IMG/VR virus record: IMGVR_UViG_3300044997_000693 | Coordinates: 1-64,000 of that record | Origin: a virus | Length of the DNA stretch: 64,000 bases | Strand: one strand, 5' to 3' | Part shown: positions 49,799 to 58,483 of the stretch, piece by piece | Position numbering within the stretch: the stretch's first letter is position 1 | Layout of the letters: every line of letters starts with the position of its first letter | Program-made: the position numbers and the translations under genes | The notes under the pieces: generated by a model | The model's database searches: none | What the model saw: only the letters and a program-made list of their open reading frames with translations | Told to the model about the DNA's origin: nothing

Positions 49799-50032
49799 AT
49801 GAAACTACAAATCAACGAACTGTTGCAATGGACCGGTGCTGTGTTTATCATAGCCGGATACAGTCTAAATTCTGTAGGGCCCGGTGCCTATCCTTACAAT
49901 ATCATTGCCTTCTTTGTGGGCACTGTTCTGTTTATGACCTGGAGTATCCGTGTTGCAAATCGCCCACAGTTCGTAGTTAATGCAGTGGCACTGGCGATCG
50001 GGCTGGCAGGGCTGATCAAAGCATTTGGTTGA
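49799..50032 (+). CDS. Small membrane protein, 77 aa
   Basis: Three hydrophobic stretches: WTGAVFIIAGYSL, YNIIAFFVGTVLFMTWSI, VVNAVALAIGLAGLI. Layout like small bacterial CBU_0592-type membrane proteins. No Shine-Dalgarno; leaderless start predicted. Confidence 0.7.
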   Translation: MKLQINELLQWTGAVFIIAGYSLNSVGPGAYPYNIIAFFVGTVLFMTWSIRVANRPQFVVNAVALAIGLAGLIKAFG

Positions 50033-50057
50033 CCAAAAAATCCCGTTTTGCTATACT
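50029..50057 (+). promoter_or_regulatory. Sigma70-like promoter
   Basis: TTGACC at 50029-50034, 17-nt spacer, TATACT at 50052-50057. An ATG lies 6 nt further (50064), but the likely gene starts at 50087 behind AAAAGGAG. Confidence 0.75.
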
Positions 50058-50086
50058 ACTTGTATGGAAACTAAAAAGGAGCGGGG

Positions 50087-50296
50087 ATGGCCCATATTGT
50101 TTTCGAACACAATCAAAAATATGGCCCACGTAAGGGACTCGAAGGACCGTTTCATTACCCCAGTGGTACTGTCCTGTATTACGATCCCCAAGCAGGAGAG
50201 TATTACGACCCGCGCACTGATTTCTATGTGGATCGTGCAGATGTGGCTGTTTTGCAACAGCAGATCATTGATAGATTGACGCAGAAGTCTGCATAA
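50087..50296 (+). CDS. Conserved phage hypothetical protein, 69 aa
   Basis: Strong Shine-Dalgarno. Tyr/Asp-rich: PFHYPSGTVLYYDPQAGEYYD, DFYVDRADVAV, then a short helix. Function unknown. Confidence 0.7.
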   Translation: MAHIVFEHNQKYGPRKGLEGPFHYPSGTVLYYDPQAGEYYDPRTDFYVDRADVAVLQQQIIDRLTQKSA

Positions 50297-50335
50297 CATA
50301 CAATATACTTTTAACTGCAACCCAAGGACACAGCC

Positions 50336-51424
50336 ATGTCAGAAACAAGAACAGTCACTTCAGTGCAGGCTCGCAAGAGCCTGCTGATAGCATTTAAACG
50401 CCAACGCCCATTGTTTCTTTGGGGGCCGCCGGGCATTGGCAAAAGCGAGTTGATTGCAGACATTACCAAGGAACTGGGGGGTCACATGATCGACCTGCGC
50501 CTGGGACAAATGGAGCCCACCGACATTCGTGGTATTCCGTTTTATAATCGAGACCTGGGCAAGATGGACTGGGCTCCGCCGGTTGATTTGCCCGACGAGG
50601 AACTGGCCGGCCGGTATCCTATCGTTGTGTTGTTCATGGACGAGCTGAATTCGGCAGCTCCTAGTGTGCAGGCCGCAGCTTATCAGCTGATTCTCAATCG
50701 TCGAGTAGGCAAGTATGTGTTGCCAGACAATGTTGTGCTGGTTGCCGCGGGCAATAGAGAAAGCGACAAAGGTGTCACTTATCGTATGCCCACACCATTG
50801 GCCAACCGTTTCATTCACCAAGAGATGAGAGTTGATTTTTCCAGCTACCAACAGTGGGCTGTTAAAAACAACATTCACAAAGATGTGGTAGGTTACTTGA
50901 GCTTTGCCAAGCAGGACCTGTACGATTTTGATGCCAAGAGTTCTAGTCGTGCCTTTGCCACACCGCGCACTTGGACCTTTGTGAGTGAATTGTTGCAGGA
51001 TGACAGCAGTGACGAAGACACACTCACCAATTTGATCGCTGGTACTATCGGCGAAGGACTTGCTGTCAAGTTCATGGCACACCGCAGGATTTCGGGTCGC
51101 ATGCCTCGGCCCGAAGACATCTTGAGTGGCAAAGAGAAGGAACTTGATGTCAAAGAAGTATCGGCCATGTACAGTTTGGTGATCTCCATGTGCTACGAGC
51201 TCAAAAGTGCAATCGAGCGCAAGGTAACAGACAAACAGTTTCACGAAATGAGTGACAACTTCTTTGCCTACATGATGAAGAACTTTGAGACCGAGCTGGT
51301 TGTGATGGGTGCTAGAATTGCACTGACCACATACAACTTGCCGTTCCAGCCGACCAAGCTGAAGAACTTTGACGAGTTCCATCAGCGTTATGGCAAGTAT
51401 ATCTTGCAGGCCAGCGACAAGTAA
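50336..51424 (+). CDS. MoxR-family AAA+ ATPase
   Basis: 362 aa. Walker A GPPGIGKSE at residue 31, Walker B VLFMDELNSA, sensor 1 AAGNRE and the arginine-finger region TPLANRFIH. MoxR ATPases act as chaperones together with VWA-domain partners; the VWA gene at 52656 is the obvious partner. A stable terminator follows. Confidence 0.88.
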   Translation: MSETRTVTSVQARKSLLIAFKRQRPLFLWGPPGIGKSELIADITKELGGHMIDLRLGQMEPTDIRGIPFYNRDLGKMDWAPPVDLPDEELAGRYPIVVLFMDELNSAAPSVQAAAYQLILNRRVGKYVLPDNVVLVAAGNRESDKGVTYRMPTPLANRFIHQEMRVDFSSYQQWAVKNNIHKDVVGYLSFAKQDLYDFDAKSSSRAFATPRTWTFVSELLQDDSSDEDTLTNLIAGTIGEGLAVKFMAHRRISGRMPRPEDILSGKEKELDVKEVSAMYSLVISMCYELKSAIERKVTDKQFHEMSDNFFAYMMKNFETELVVMGARIALTTYNLPFQPTKLKNFDEFHQRYGKYILQASDK

Positions 51425-51435
51425 AATGAGTTAGG

Positions 51436-51488
51436 AGGGCGGTGTTGTAGTATAACACCGGCTGTGTTTGCACCGCCCTTCGACTTTT
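51436..51488 (+). terminator. Terminator with alternative hairpin
   Basis: Outer stem AGGGCGGTG/CACCGCCCT (9 bp, 26-nt loop) followed by TCGACTTTTT. Inside it GGTGTT/AACACC can form a competing 6-bp hairpin using part of the same arm. Confidence 0.75.
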
Positions 51489-51496
51489 TGTAATAT

Positions 51497-51697
51497 GTGA
51501 AACTGGCACCAATTTACTTTTCAAGGCACTGCTCGACGAGTCATCGAACTGTTCAACAGTGCCAACGTGAATTGGGCGCACAGAGATACCGTTGGGATTT
51601 TGACAGTGGCGATTGGCAACTAGCTGTCTGTATCAAAGCCAACCAACCTGCTGCCTTTTACATGTTGAAGTTTGGCAATAAGGATAACACAATTTGA
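51497..51697 (+). pseudogene. Possibly frameshifted small phage gene
   Basis: From GTG 51497 the frame runs 66 aa. Its second half (YRWDFDSGDWQLAVCIKANQ and onward) looks protein-like, but the first half does not. The protein-like N-terminal reading (NWHQFTFQGTARRVIELFN) is in another frame that has an ATG-TGA at its start and changes frame near the AGAGA at about 51586. A 2-nt indel plus an early stop would explain this. Alternatively the 66-aa reading is intact. Confidence 0.4.
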
Positions 51698-51948
51698 AAT
51701 ACCGACTTGAGGACACAGTGCCAAATAAATATTTTAAATACATCGTTGCTATAGAATCAATGATAGATTTTCATTTGTCTAGGCAGTGGATGAGCAAAAC
51801 ATATGGCCACAGTGAAGATTTAAAAAAAAACCAACACAATTCTAATTCGCATTGGGCATTTACAATCAGCTGGCGCAAGCATCACATTTATCTTCAAGGC
51901 GATGAGGAATTAGCTTGGTTTAAAATACGCCACGGTGATCCACTATAA
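51694..51948 (+). CDS. Hypothetical protein, 84 aa
   Basis: TTG start overlapping the upstream stop. Sequence KYIVAIESMIDFHLSRQWMSK, SHWAFTISWRKHHIYLQGDEE and AWFKIRHGD; small alpha/beta domain, Trp and His rich. No family known. Confidence 0.6.
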   Translation: MKYRLEDTVPNKYFKYIVAIESMIDFHLSRQWMSKTYGHSEDLKKNQHNSNSHWAFTISWRKHHIYLQGDEELAWFKIRHGDPL

Positions 51949-52010
51949 GTAAAACAATCAATGTTTAATGAAAAAATATTATGTATCGGCAATGAGAAAA
52001 ATTCAAAGAC

Positions 52011-52148
52011 ATGGGTCGGCCATACAGATATCATTATGATGATCAAGTTCATTTAGATTTTTATAACAAGGCTCGACAAAGCTGGTTTATGTTAAAATAC
52101 TTGAATCTTCGGCAGTTGACCAAAAACTCATCAGGTTCTATATTATAG
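52011..52148 (+). CDS. Mini-ORF, 45 aa
   Basis: ATG 52011 to TAG 52148. Peptide RPYRYHYDDQVHLDFYNKAR followed by a WFMLKYLNLRQL helix looks protein-like, but there is no clear Shine-Dalgarno and the next promoter lies inside its end. Confidence 0.35.
   Translation: MGRPYRYHYDDQVHLDFYNKARQSWFMLKYLNLRQLTKNSSGSIL
52116..52144 (+). promoter_or_regulatory. Sigma70-like promoter
   Basis: TTGACC at 52116-52121, 17-nt spacer, TATATT at 52139-52144. Serves the SprT-like gene at 52169. Confidence 0.68.
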
Positions 52149-52168
52149 TCTCAACGTCGGAGAATACA

Positions 52169-52603
52169 ATGCAGTATCAAATTGTATGTCACAGCAAGAG
52201 TCGACTGACACTGATCGAATCCATAGTACCGGTGTTGATCGCTGAACTTCGACTCACTAGATCTCGTTTCAACTTGATTATTCGAATCGAACGTGGATTA
52301 ATTAAACGCGATGGTGTACGCGGCAGGGTCGGCCCGGCGGAGATTGACTCAAAATTCATTGTGATGGAGTTGGATTCAAAATTAGATGATGAAAAATTGA
52401 TCGAAGTGCTGTGTCACGAAATGGTGCATGTCAAACAGTTTGCACTGGGGCAAGCACAGGTCCGATACCGTGGCAAAAAACCCACATTCCACTGGATGGG
52501 GCGACCGGTCAAGGTCTGCTACTGGGATCAGCCCTGGGAACAAGAAGCCTGGCGCAGAGAACGAGTGCTGGCCAGCAGAATTTACAAGATCATCACTGGT
52601 TGA
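52169..52603 (+). CDS. SprT-like zinc metallopeptidase
   Basis: 144 aa. LCHEMVHVKQFALG near residue 80 is the HExxH zinc site, followed by a Trp/Arg-rich end (WEQEAWRRER) whose Glu may be the third ligand. Size and layout match minimal SprT/Wss1-like proteases. Might cleave DNA-crosslinked or host proteins; target unknown. Shine-Dalgarno CGGAG. Confidence 0.78.
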   Translation: MQYQIVCHSKSRLTLIESIVPVLIAELRLTRSRFNLIIRIERGLIKRDGVRGRVGPAEIDSKFIVMELDSKLDDEKLIEVLCHEMVHVKQFALGQAQVRYRGKKPTFHWMGRPVKVCYWDQPWEQEAWRRERVLASRIYKIITG

Positions 52604-52628
52604 CCACAAAAGAGTATTATTATATAAT
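52600..52628 (+). promoter_or_regulatory. Sigma70-like promoter
   Basis: TTGACC at 52600-52605, 17-nt spacer, TATAAT at 52623-52628. Serves the VWA gene; begins within the SprT-like stop region. Confidence 0.8.
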
Positions 52629-52655
52629 ACTAAGTACAATTAATAAAAGGATTGT

Positions 52656-53942
52656 ATGAACGCAGCCACCAGCACCAACAATACAAAAGAATCCAACAAG
52701 TTCAAAAACTTGTTGGGTGCAACGGACCCTAAATTAGATCGCGAAGTTCGCGAACGATTGATCACAGCTCGTGTGGGCTTGTTGTTGCGAGCCAGTTTCT
52801 TTGGCAATTTGGCCACTCGACTAAAATTGGTCAATGCGGACGAATGGTGTGCCACTGCCGCAACCGACGGACGTAATTTTTACTACAACAGCAGATTTGT
52901 TGACATGCTCAAGCCCAAGGAGATTGAATTCTTGTTTGGACATGAAGTATTGCATTGTGTGTACGATCACTTTGGTCGTCGAGGCGATCGCGACCCCCAG
53001 CTGTTCAACATTGCCAACGACTACTGTGTCAACGCCGACTTGAAAAAACATCGTGTGGGCGAGTTTATTACCACAGTGCCCTGCCTGTATGATGCCAAAT
53101 ACGAAGGCATGAGTTCAGAAGAGATCTACGACATCCTGTACGAAAATGCCGAAAAGATCAATATCGACCAGCTGGTCGACAAATTACTCGACGAGCACAT
53201 GGACGAGGAAGATGGCGCGGGCGGCGGCGCGGGCAACGAAGACAAAGAAGGTTCCAGTCGCCCAAAGCTCACTGCAGAGGAGAAACAAAAGATTCGTGAT
53301 GAGATCAAAGAAGCTGTGCTGTCAGCTGCTGCTGCCTGCGATGGTGCTGGCAACTTGCCGGCCGGTGTTAAACGCATAATTCAAAACATGACTGCGCCCA
53401 AAATGAACTGGCGCGAACTGCTGCGCATGCAATTGGAGAGCACTATCAAGAGTGACTATACCTGGATGCGTGCCAGCCGGCGTGGCTGGCACATGGATGC
53501 TGTGATGCCAGGCAGGAAGATCGAGCCTATGATTGACATTGCCATCAGTATTGATGCATCAGGTTCAATGGAGGGGGCTATCTTGAAAGATGTGCTGGGC
53601 GAAGTGTCCGGAATCATGGAACAATTTCCCAATTATCGCATACATGTGGTGTCGTTTGATACCGAAGTGTACAATCCGCAACAGTTTGACAGTGAGAATC
53701 TAGATGATATTACCAAATACGAAGTTGTAGGTGGCGGCGGCACTGACTTTGATTGTGTTTTTCGCTATTTCAAAGACAATGAAATTGAGCCCAAACGTCA
53801 TATCATGTTCACCGACGGATTTCCATATGGATCCTGGGGTGATTCCGAATACTGCGACACAGTTTTTATTATCCACGGTAGCACCAGCATTATACCTCCG
53901 TTTGGACAATTTGCATATTACGAAGAAGAGCGGAGCCGCTGA
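52656..53942 (+). CDS. VWA-domain protein with metallopeptidase-like N-terminus (MoxR partner)
   Basis: 428 aa. FLFGHEVLHCVYDHFGRR near residue 91 contains HExxH, as in VWA-like DUF2201 proteins. An acidic/Gly-rich linker (DEEDGAGGGAG) follows near residue 185. The C-terminal VWA domain has IAISIDASGSM, the MIDAS DxSxS. Pairs with the MoxR ATPase at 50336; such pairs remodel or load metal or protein cofactors. In phages the target is unknown. Confidence 0.85.
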   Translation: MNAATSTNNTKESNKFKNLLGATDPKLDREVRERLITARVGLLLRASFFGNLATRLKLVNADEWCATAATDGRNFYYNSRFVDMLKPKEIEFLFGHEVLHCVYDHFGRRGDRDPQLFNIANDYCVNADLKKHRVGEFITTVPCLYDAKYEGMSSEEIYDILYENAEKINIDQLVDKLLDEHMDEEDGAGGGAGNEDKEGSSRPKLTAEEKQKIRDEIKEAVLSAAAACDGAGNLPAGVKRIIQNMTAPKMNWRELLRMQLESTIKSDYTWMRASRRGWHMDAVMPGRKIEPMIDIAISIDASGSMEGAILKDVLGEVSGIMEQFPNYRIHVVSFDTEVYNPQQFDSENLDDITKYEVVGGGGTDFDCVFRYFKDNEIEPKRHIMFTDGFPYGSWGDSEYCDTVFIIHGSTSIIPPFGQFAYYEEERSR

Positions 53943-54056
53943 TGGAACAGACAAGCAACTTTGCCGTGATTTCCCATAACATTTTTGTTGAATAATAATA
54001 TTATTTGAGCCGAAACTCCGGGATACCCCAGGGATTACCCTGTATCAGTTTTGCCA

Positions 54057-54082
54057 AAACACCCCGGTCCGGGGTGTTTTTG
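54057..54082 (+). terminator. Intrinsic terminator
   Basis: AAAACACCCCG-GTC-CGGGGTGTTTTT, a near-perfect stem with its own T tract. The rest of 53943-54127 is non-coding. Confidence 0.92.
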
Positions 54083-54127
54083 TTTGTGAAAATAAATCAA
54101 CAGCAAATATTGGTGTTAAATATCTAT

Positions 54128-54337
54128 ATGGAAAACAACACAATTACCATTGCCGATCTTGACACGATCAAGAATATTATCAATCTTGCTGCCACACGTG
54201 GTGCATTCCGCGGCGAAGAACTCAGCATGGTGGGCACTGTCTATGACAAGCTCACAAAATTTTTAGAAGTAGCAATTCAACAGGCAAAATCCCAAGAAGC
54301 TGCCGACACCAAACCCAGTAAACCCCAAGGAGAGTAA
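54128..54337 (+). CDS. Conserved phage hypothetical protein, 69 aa
   Basis: ATG 54128 preferred because upstream codons run through the terminator. Acidic helical protein: ITIADLDTIKNIINLAATRG, FRGEELSMVGTVYDKL, and a disordered tail. Function unknown; first gene of the 54128-58258 run. Confidence 0.7.
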   Translation: MENNTITIADLDTIKNIINLAATRGAFRGEELSMVGTVYDKLTKFLEVAIQQAKSQEAADTKPSKPQGE

Positions 54338-54338
54338 A

Positions 54339-55085
54339 ATGGCATTTATGAAACATGTAGGAAAACACGGAGACCGCAAGGTTTGTATTTTATTTCGACA
54401 GGTACCTGGCGAGGATCACATGTGCCTGTGCATTTATCCTGAAGTGTTGCCGGCGCACTGGCAAGATAGCATTCAACGTGCCTTGGAAAGTGAAGTGGCA
54501 CAGCAAAGTGAAGAACTTGCCGATGCACTGCATCGTAGTTTTTTACCCGACGGTCGCCCTGCGTTGGAAACCCTGCACCAGGAGCGTATGATTAAAAAGC
54601 TACGCACTAGCGATGTTATTGTGACTCCGACCAACGAAGCTAAAATTCGCTTGGATGAGCTCAACAAGATGTTGAACGAAATGAAACAAGGCGAGGCTGC
54701 CATCAAGAAGATGGCCGAAAACGATGCCAGTCGTGGCCTGGTTGCGCCCGAAGTCAAGCGCAGAGCCGAAGCCGAATACAAAGCTGGCCAATCTGCCAAA
54801 AGTGATCCGGCCTATGTTATGCCGCCTGCCCTCAAGGCCGGACAAGATCGCCCACTGAGTGATCGCGACATTGCGGCCAACATGTTGGAACAGGCCAAGG
54901 CCATGGAACAAAATGCTCGTGCCATGATCGCCGAAGCTGCTCGTATGAAAAAGGATGCAGAACGCATGGATCCCACTGTCACTGCCAGAGTCTCTGCTCC
55001 GGCAACTGAATCTTTTGAGTCACCCAAACGCCGAACTCGTGGTCCCAACAAACCAAAGGCTGTGACAGCAGATGCAGCACAATAA
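54339..55085 (+). CDS. Conserved T4-like phage protein with coiled coil, 248 aa
   Basis: GGAGAG before ATG. N-terminal part MKHVGKHGDRKVCILFRQ and EDHMCLCIYPEVLPAHWQDS resembles a protein I associate with T4-like phages. Middle LRTSDVIVTPTNEAKIRLDE, then a long Ala/Glu/Lys coiled coil (about residues 165-220) and a basic tail. May be structural or assembly-related, by resemblance only. Confidence 0.65.
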   Translation: MAFMKHVGKHGDRKVCILFRQVPGEDHMCLCIYPEVLPAHWQDSIQRALESEVAQQSEELADALHRSFLPDGRPALETLHQERMIKKLRTSDVIVTPTNEAKIRLDELNKMLNEMKQGEAAIKKMAENDASRGLVAPEVKRRAEAEYKAGQSAKSDPAYVMPPALKAGQDRPLSDRDIAANMLEQAKAMEQNARAMIAEAARMKKDAERMDPTVTARVSAPATESFESPKRRTRGPNKPKAVTADAAQ

Positions 55086-55377
55086 TGATGATTTTATAAG
55101 CCAATGGGAACTGATTCTTGCTGATGTAAACAAAACTGATGTGCCACTGGAGTGCATTAAAAAAGTACTGATCAAGCTGAACGGCGGCAAGCAGAAAACC
55201 ATCAACATTCATACACTGCTTCGACAAGGTCTGGATTGGGAAGAAATTGAAAGCATGCTGACTCGCTACTTCAGTGAAAATGACAGCCAAATCCGAGATG
55301 TAGATTTTGTAGTGGATGTCGCAGCAGTGGCCAATCTTGTTCAACCCGAAACGGACAAACTACTTGGAAAACTCTAA
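55072..55377 (+). CDS. Hypothetical protein, 101 aa
   Basis: Overlaps the previous gene by 14 nt. VPLECIKKVLIKLNGGKQKT, INIHTLLRQGLDWEEIESM; helical. Tail VDVAAVANLVQPETDKLLGKL. No family known. Confidence 0.65.
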   Translation: MQHNNDDFISQWELILADVNKTDVPLECIKKVLIKLNGGKQKTINIHTLLRQGLDWEEIESMLTRYFSENDSQIRDVDFVVDVAAVANLVQPETDKLLGKL

Positions 55378-56389
55378 TCAATTTTTTGCTGCTGGTGAAC
55401 AAGCGTTGGGTGCCTGTAGTTCCCAGCATTGTGATAAAACTTGGGCTAAACTGTATGCCCGAGCGGTGGGCCAGGATCGAATCTTTGACAAAACCAAATG
55501 GAATTGGCCAATCAATGCCGAAACTGTCATGAGCGAATTGAAGAAAGGACCATTGGTTGTGTTGATGGCACAAGATCCTTTTAACAATCATGAACAGGAC
55601 ACAGTTGAACAACTGTCAAAAATAACTGATGATTTTGTTGTGTTGAGTGGCAATGCTAGATATTTTTTGCAACCAACCCGGCATATCTGTTATTTTCCTT
55701 ACTGGTATCTCTGCCAAAAAAACCTACACCGTCCTGTGTTGGCCGACGATCATCCTAGACGATTTGCTATATCTTCATTGAATGGCAAGTCCAAATATCA
55801 TCGCATAGAAAATTATATAAAACTGCGACAACGGCCCTACTTTGATCAATTGTTGTTTTCCATGAACAACAATTTTGATTTGGCAGAATGCCGATTGGAG
55901 ACACAAATTGAATTTTGGAACGATCAGATCGTCGAACAGTTTCAATCATTGCTGTCGACCCAAGAATTAAATCAAGGTCACTATCAAGATCATTCAATTA
56001 ACCACCCGGCCTATAGCAACAGCTATGTCAATTATGTAACTGAAACATCTATAAGAACCAAAGAGATTTTTTGCAGTGAAAAAACTTGGAAACCTTTCAT
56101 GTCGGGACAGTTTGGTATTTGGTTGTCAAATCCGGGTCATGTAGAATTTTTAAGGTTTACAGGTCTAGATGTGTTTGATGATGTTTTTGATAATCATCAT
56201 TATGATGTCGAAAGCAACTTAAATCAACGAATCGATCTAATTCATGCCACAATTGACCACATCATGTCTATTGACCTTGACAAGGTATATCAGGCCACAT
56301 TGTCCAGAAGACAGGCCAACATAGATCGATTTTACAGCGACATGTTTGAAGCTGTATTGACCAAGCAATGTGAAGATTATCAATTATGA
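55364..56389 (+). CDS. Glycosyltransferase-like protein, TEKTW family (3 of 4)
   Basis: About 341 aa. TTG 55364 is chosen because the ATG at 55316 would overlap the previous gene by 62 nt; the start is uncertain. FCSEKTWKPFMSGQFGIWLSNPG, then LRFTGLDVFDDVFDNHHYD and LNQRIDLIHA match the family at 12475. Overlaps thyX by 4 nt, an odd pairing of glycan and nucleotide genes. Confidence 0.6.
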   Translation: MENSNQFFAAGEQALGACSSQHCDKTWAKLYARAVGQDRIFDKTKWNWPINAETVMSELKKGPLVVLMAQDPFNNHEQDTVEQLSKITDDFVVLSGNARYFLQPTRHICYFPYWYLCQKNLHRPVLADDHPRRFAISSLNGKSKYHRIENYIKLRQRPYFDQLLFSMNNNFDLAECRLETQIEFWNDQIVEQFQSLLSTQELNQGHYQDHSINHPAYSNSYVNYVTETSIRTKEIFCSEKTWKPFMSGQFGIWLSNPGHVEFLRFTGLDVFDDVFDNHHYDVESNLNQRIDLIHATIDHIMSIDLDKVYQATLSRRQANIDRFYSDMFEAVLTKQCEDYQL

Positions 56390-57054
56390 AAGCGACCTTG
56401 ATCTCGTCGAGTCAACCCAGCGCAGAGCTGGCAAGTCAGGGCATCAACACGGCCCAAGAATTAGTTGCTTACTGTGCCAGGGTCAGCAATCCGGCCAATC
56501 AAAACAACACAGACACCAGTGAAAAGCTGATCCGTTACCTTATCAAACATGCTCATTGGAGTCCACTTGAAATGGTATCGGCCTGTCTAGAAATCGAAAC
56601 CACACGTGATATAGCACGTCAGATCTTACGCCATCGTAGTTTCAGCTTCCAGGAATTCAGTCAACGATACGCTGTGGCCGACCTAGGTTTTGAATTCAAG
56701 GAAACCCGTTTACAAGACGTTAAGAATAGACAAAACAGCCTGGCCACAGATGATCCAGAATTAGATCGGTGGTGGCAAAGTCAGCAAGCATTTGTCAACA
56801 CTCATGTCAATATGATCTATAACAAGGCCATTGAGTTAGGTATTGCCAAAGAACAAGCCAGGGCTATCTTACCCGAAGGCATTACCATCAGCAGGCTGTA
56901 TATGCAAGGCACACTACGCAGTTGGCTACACTATATCGAGTTGCGAACTGGTCCCGAAACACAAAAAGAACATAGACTGGTAGCACAGGCCTGTGCGGCT
57001 GCATTGGCGCCTATTTTCCCAATGGTTAGTGAATTTGTATCGCACAATGCATAA
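56386..57054 (+). CDS. thyX: Flavin-dependent thymidylate synthase
   Basis: 222 aa. RHRSFSFQEFSQRY near residue 81 is the ThyX motif (RHRxxSxxxxSxRY); RSWLHYIELRT near residue 182 is the conserved C-terminal region. Makes dTMP from dUMP using FAD and methylenetetrahydrofolate, to supply phage DNA synthesis. Confidence 0.94.
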   Translation: MKATLISSSQPSAELASQGINTAQELVAYCARVSNPANQNNTDTSEKLIRYLIKHAHWSPLEMVSACLEIETTRDIARQILRHRSFSFQEFSQRYAVADLGFEFKETRLQDVKNRQNSLATDDPELDRWWQSQQAFVNTHVNMIYNKAIELGIAKEQARAILPEGITISRLYMQGTLRSWLHYIELRTGPETQKEHRLVAQACAAALAPIFPMVSEFVSHNA

Positions 57055-58258
57055 ATTACCTGCAAATTTTTGCATTGCTCCGTTTACACAAGTGACCACA
57101 CACCCCAGTGGAAGTTTTAGTCCGTGCCCGTATCTAGGAGGCACAGTATGGTCTACACAATATGCCACAATCCTTGAACGCTTTCAGGGACAAGATCTTG
57201 AACACTTGCGTTCGCAGTTCTTGTCAAACCAGCAGTCGCCGGTGTGTGAAAGGTGTTGGCACGAAGAACGCAACAATAAAAAAAGTTTAAGACTCAGACT
57301 TTACGATCCTGTGAACAAAACCAGCGATCATGCCATCATCAGCAACAGCTCAATTGTGCCAGACTTGACACACGGCCTGACAGACAAAAAATATCTTACA
57401 GACTTAAAAATTCTAACCATTAAAAATGGCAATATCTGTAATGCCAAATGTAGGGTGTGTCATCCTGGCGACAGTAGCCGATGGGCCGCAGAGGATGCTG
57501 TAAAGTTAAAACAAATACTGGGTAAAGAAATATACAATATAAACTCTGTCGAACGTAATTGGACTGACCAACAGTGCGATGAAATATTTGAAATCAGTAA
57601 AACTCTAGCGAGACTGGAATTGTTTGGTGGCGAACCGTTGTTCAACAAAAAAGTTCTCAAGTTGTTAGATCGCATCATTGATGCCGGCCACAGTGACAAG
57701 ATCAATTTGTATATAAATACAAACGGTAGCGTGAATTTAATACAGCAGGTACCACAAATCGCCAAATTTAAAGAAGTCGAAATTGGTGTCAGTATCGACG
57801 ACATTGGCAAAAGATTCAACTATCAACGTCATGGACTTGAATACGACCATGTTGTAGACAACATAAAGCAATGGCAACAACACTTTACCAATGCCAACAC
57901 TCCCTTGTATATAGACAGTATAACCACTGTGAGCATCTACAACGTGTGGTACTTGCCCGAAATCAAGGAGTCTGTAAAAAAGATTTTACCGCAACCACCT
58001 TTTTGGAATCTGTTGGTAAATCCTGATCATCTGTTTATTAAAAATTTACCCGATTATGTCAAACAACAGGTCGTTAAAAAACTCGGAGCGGATCCGGAAT
58101 TCGAAGAGATTATAAACGTATTGTCACAGGCAAGAGATTCCGCTGCTTGGATAAAATTTATCCAAGTAAGAAATGCTCTGGACACTATCCGAAGTGAAAA
58201 TTTTCAACAGATATTTCCAGAGTGGGCTGCAATGATTGATGCTGGTTCAAACGCATAA
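57047..58258 (+). CDS. Radical SAM enzyme, twitch type
   Basis: 403 aa; ATG 57047 overlaps the thyX stop. NICNAKCRVCHPGDSSRW contains CX3CX2C; LELFGGEPLF is the SAM-binding GGE motif. The N-terminal segment FCIAPFTQVTTHPSGSFSPCPY and CERCWHEE hold further cysteines for an auxiliary cluster. Substrate unknown. Confidence 0.82.
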   Translation: MHKLPANFCIAPFTQVTTHPSGSFSPCPYLGGTVWSTQYATILERFQGQDLEHLRSQFLSNQQSPVCERCWHEERNNKKSLRLRLYDPVNKTSDHAIISNSSIVPDLTHGLTDKKYLTDLKILTIKNGNICNAKCRVCHPGDSSRWAAEDAVKLKQILGKEIYNINSVERNWTDQQCDEIFEISKTLARLELFGGEPLFNKKVLKLLDRIIDAGHSDKINLYINTNGSVNLIQQVPQIAKFKEVEIGVSIDDIGKRFNYQRHGLEYDHVVDNIKQWQQHFTNANTPLYIDSITTVSIYNVWYLPEIKESVKKILPQPPFWNLLVNPDHLFIKNLPDYVKQQVVKKLGADPEFEEIINVLSQARDSAAWIKFIQVRNALDTIRSENFQQIFPEWAAMIDAGSNA

Positions 58259-58343
58259 CATTATATTAGAGAGAACCAACTCAAAAACTGACATTCGACG
58301 TAAATCATCTACAGAAGTGTCAGCAAAAAGAAGAGGCCGGCCA

Positions 58344-58372
58344 TTGACAAGGAAATATAAACCCATTATAGT
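58344..58372 (+). promoter_or_regulatory. Sigma70-like promoter
   Basis: TTGACA at 58344-58349, 17-nt spacer, TATAGT at 58367-58372. It lies in the 225-nt gap before the cytidylyltransferase gene; the rest of the gap shows no ORF. Confidence 0.65.
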
Positions 58373-58483
58373 TAGTGATGTCTAATATCCTTCAATGCAC
58401 TGTGCTGTAAACACTTTAGAAATAAAGTATTGAACAACTTTTTATGATAGAATAAATTGCAATACAATTGACATAACATACAT

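Noticed and set aside
50025-50279. 84-aa plus-strand ORF
   Set aside because: Out of frame with the gene at 50087, which has the Shine-Dalgarno and protein-like composition. Only the short upstream ATG at 50064 is noted.
50360-51382. 340-aa minus-strand ORF opposite the MoxR gene
   Set aside because: Composition is an antisense shadow (His, Cys and Gln rich, no motif), while the plus strand has clear AAA+ motifs.
47687-58312. 13-nt match GTAAATCATCTAC at two places
   Set aside because: A 13-mer pair is expected by chance several times in 64 kb.
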